Below are positions 62,277-64,000 of a stretch of 64,000 nt of DNA, one piece after another (within the stretch, counting starts at the first letter, position 1; each line of letters begins with the position of its first letter). The stretch is from Acidipropionibacterium jensenii DSM 20535 (GTDB taxonomy: Bacteria; Actinomycetota; Actinomycetes; Propionibacteriales; Propionibacteriaceae): positions 32,308 through 96,307 of the forward strand of contig NZ_AUDD01000012.1 in NCBI RefSeq assembly GCF_000425285.1, in the 5' to 3' direction. The position numbers were made by a program, and so were the translations under genes. The notes below the pieces were generated by a model, which worked only from the letters and a program-made list of their open reading frames with translations, had not been told where the DNA came from and ran no database searches.

Positions 62277-62299
62277 GCGTGGGTGATTGTGAGCCCGAT

Positions 62300-63469
62300 G
62301 TGACGGTGGCGACCGTGGTGGCGCCCTCGGCGCCCCTGACCGGTGGCCGCGACAGGATGTCGGCCATCCGGTGCGTTGGCATCGGTGTCGGGCTGTGGCT
62401 GGTTCAACGACTGGCGGTGGTTCTCACCCTGCTCATCGGTGGCGGCCGACTTCCCGACGACCTCATGAGGTGGGACGGTCAGTGGTACGCCCGCGTGGCG
62501 ACGAACGGGTACCACCTGCCGACCGCGACCGGCGGCGGCTCCCACCCGTGGTTCAGCGATCTGGCCTTCTTCCCCGGTCTGCCCGCTGCGGCACGCCTGC
62601 TCCACCTGTGCGGCCTCTCGGGTACCTGGGCCACCCTGATCGCCGGCTGGGCCGGGTTCGTCCTCGCCGCGGCGGTGGTCACCCTGGTGGGACGCCAGGT
62701 CGGCGGTCCGCGGGTCGGGATCCTGCTCGTCCTGCTGTGGGGGGTGGCGCCGCGTGCCGTCGTGGAGAGCCTCGGGTACTCGGAGGGATGGTTCATCGCC
62801 GCGGTGGGGACCGGTCTGCTGATGGGCCTGCGGGGCCACTGGGGCAGAGCCGGACTCGCGGTCTGCGTGGCGGGACTGTTCCGCCCCGCGGTCGTTCCTG
62901 CTGTGGTGCTTCTCGGGCTGGTGTGGGTCGCCTCATGGCCGGTTCTCGGGCGTGGCGTCCCGGCCTCGCAGAGACGACATCGGTTGCTGGGAGCGGTGCT
63001 GGCGCCGTGCGGCATCGTGGCCTACATGGCCCTGGTGGCCTTCCGCACCGGAGCCTGGGACGGGTACTTCCTGATCCAGCGGGGATGGGGATCGACCCTG
63101 GGCTGGTCGAACCAGGTGTTCCGCACCGCAGCACGGATGTGGCCGGCATCCCCCTACAACTGGGCCTACTTCGGGCTGGTCGCGGCGTCTGTCGTGCTCT
63201 ACGTCCTGCTTCTGGTGGCGATGTTCCGGACGCGCCAGAGTCTGCTTCTGTGCGGCTACGTGGCCCTGATTCTGCTCCTGACGGTCTTCTCCCAGGGGTA
63301 CTTCCACTCGAAGGCGCGGTTCATGCTCCCGGCGTTTCCGGCGTTCCTTCCGGTCGCCCAGCGCCTGGAGAGGATGCCCCGGTGGATCACCGTTCTGGCG
63401 CTGCTGGTCCTCACCGGTCTGTCGACGTGGTGGAGCATCTCGGTACTGACCGGCCGCTACTCACCCTGA
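62300..63469 (+). CDS. PIG-V-like mannosyltransferase family membrane protein
   Basis: A 389-residue polytopic membrane protein with about nine helices. The first loop holds DLMRWDGQWYARVATNGY, the WDGxWY motif with Asp of GT-C glycosyltransferases of the PIG-V/GPI mannosyltransferase-like group. ESLGYSEGWF and a late SQGYFHSKARFMLPAFPAF segment are also typical. It probably transfers a sugar from a polyprenol donor on the outer face of the membrane. The start is uncertain: GTG 62300 overlaps a possible six-codon leader, and ATG 62357 is in frame downstream. A double hairpin follows. Confidence 0.8.
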   Translation: MTVATVVAPSAPLTGGRDRMSAIRCVGIGVGLWLVQRLAVVLTLLIGGGRLPDDLMRWDGQWYARVATNGYHLPTATGGGSHPWFSDLAFFPGLPAAARLLHLCGLSGTWATLIAGWAGFVLAAAVVTLVGRQVGGPRVGILLVLLWGVAPRAVVESLGYSEGWFIAAVGTGLLMGLRGHWGRAGLAVCVAGLFRPAVVPAVVLLGLVWVASWPVLGRGVPASQRRHRLLGAVLAPCGIVAYMALVAFRTGAWDGYFLIQRGWGSTLGWSNQVFRTAARMWPASPYNWAYFGLVAASVVLYVLLLVAMFRTRQSLLLCGYVALILLLTVFSQGYFHSKARFMLPAFPAFLPVAQRLERMPRWITVLALLVLTGLSTWWSISVLTGRYSP

Positions 63470-63476
63470 GATTGCG

Positions 63477-63536
63477 CCGGGGCTCCGAAAGCCCCGGGGA
63501 CGGCGAAAACCCGTCCCCATATGGGGGCGGGTCTTC
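63477..63536 (+). terminator. Double hairpin terminator of the mannosyltransferase-like gene
   Basis: An 8-bp stem (63477-63484 with 63490-63497) is followed by a 10-bp stem (63509-63518 with 63523-63532, one G:T pair) and a short CTTCT tract. Confidence 0.75.
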
Positions 63537-63568
63537 TGTGAGTGGATGTCCTGACTTGTTGCATTGGC

Positions 63569-64000
63569 TTAGTGCCCCGCATCGGACTCGATCGCGTTGA
63601 TGATGGCGCGGGCCTCGGGTGTGGTCTGGGGCTTGATGGTGTGAAGCGAGCCGTTGATCTCCAGGGTCGCTGAGCGTAGTGGGGCGAGGGTATGGACGAT
63701 CCGTTTGACCGACAGGCCGGTGACCTGTCGTAGGTAACGCGAGACGGCCAGGGCGGCGAATGCCGTGGTCAGGTGGGCCTCGATGGAGTCAGAGAGCCGG
63801 TGGAAGATGGGCCGGGCCCGCAGGTCGGACTTGGCCATGCGGAAGGAGTCCTCGACGTGCCAGAGGTCGTGGTAGGCCCCGATCACCTGGACCGGAGTCA
63901 TCACCGATACTGGAATATTGGTCACGTATCCCTTCAACCCGACCAGTTGGCGGGCCCGGTCGATCGCCTTGTGATCCAAGGACAAGCCGTTCGCCGATGC
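63569..64000 (-). mobile_element. IS1634/IS4-type transposase, C-terminal part (runs off window)
   Basis: About 143 codons of a DDE transposase, open to the right edge, so the start lies outside. The IS4-group signature Y(2)x(3)E(6)K appears as YHDLWHVEDSFRMAK, carrying the catalytic Glu; the usual Arg is Leu here. The region SIEAHLTTAFAALAVSRYL after it is typical of IS1634-like elements. The insertion end should lie between the mannosyltransferase terminator and the transposase stop (63537-63568), but I cannot define the inverted repeat without the other end. Confidence 0.85.

Overview
The window is a very GC-rich actinobacterial chromosome segment. The gene order closely follows the mycobacterial block from Rv3193c to Rv3246c: UPF0182, PDZ/Lon-like protease, DUF2342, E1-like protein, uvrD2, nudC, adnBA, DUF3107, ferritin-like, DEAD-box helicase, Rv3235-type protein, secA, hpf, comF, lpqB, mtrB, mtrA. 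A PPA1309-type protein and the overall content suggest a propionibacterium (Propionibacteriaceae). That placement is inference, not proof.

Layout. 1-4134: a minus-strand peptide ABC transporter operon, the ATPase running off the left edge. 4340-5083: an M50-type membrane protease. 5187-5525: two initiator tRNA genes, each with its own terminator. 5613-8045: a GH3 beta-glucosidase. 8109-16420: UPF0182, PPA1309-type, PDZ protease, DUF2342, YgjP-like metallopeptidase and E1-like protein. 16441-36021: a DNA end-processing island with uvrD2, a complete recCBD operon, nudC, an NlpC/P60 hydrolase and adnAB. 36256-41406: cold-shock protein, PP2C phosphatase, DUF3107, ferritin-like protein, DEAD-box helicase and an unknown small protein. 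41468-48372: trpS with a Trp-Trp leader peptide, a PHP phosphatase and the large NAD-glutamate dehydrogenase. 48505-55095: DUF2505, DUF6912, an Rv3235-type protein, secA, a YcaQ-like protein and hpf. 55277-60081: comF, lpqB, mtrB and mtrA. 60306-64000: AlgH, a GNAT acetyltransferase, a small lipoprotein, a mannosyltransferase-like membrane protein and the C-terminal part of an IS transposase.

How the genes work together. RecBCD and AdnAB are two independent helicase-nuclease machines that resect double-strand breaks, and UvrD2 is a third SF1 helicase beside them. MtrA, MtrB and LpqB form the envelope/cell-division signalling operon. SecA, NlpC/P60, the PDZ protease and UPF0182 are envelope-linked. 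Hpf, trpS, the DEAD-box helicase and fMet-tRNA serve translation.

Notable signals. There is a leaderless Trp-Trp leader peptide with an attenuator hairpin before trpS. Two genes (ycaQ-like and mtrB) seem to start at CTG codons inside CTGA overlaps. At least nine genes have a TANNNT box 6-8 nt before the start codon, as expected for leaderless mRNAs. lpqB carries a frameshift and a small lipoprotein gene has an in-frame amber codon. A pair of DnaA-box sequences lies beside an 11-bp inverted repeat. I see no CRISPR array, prophage or defence island.
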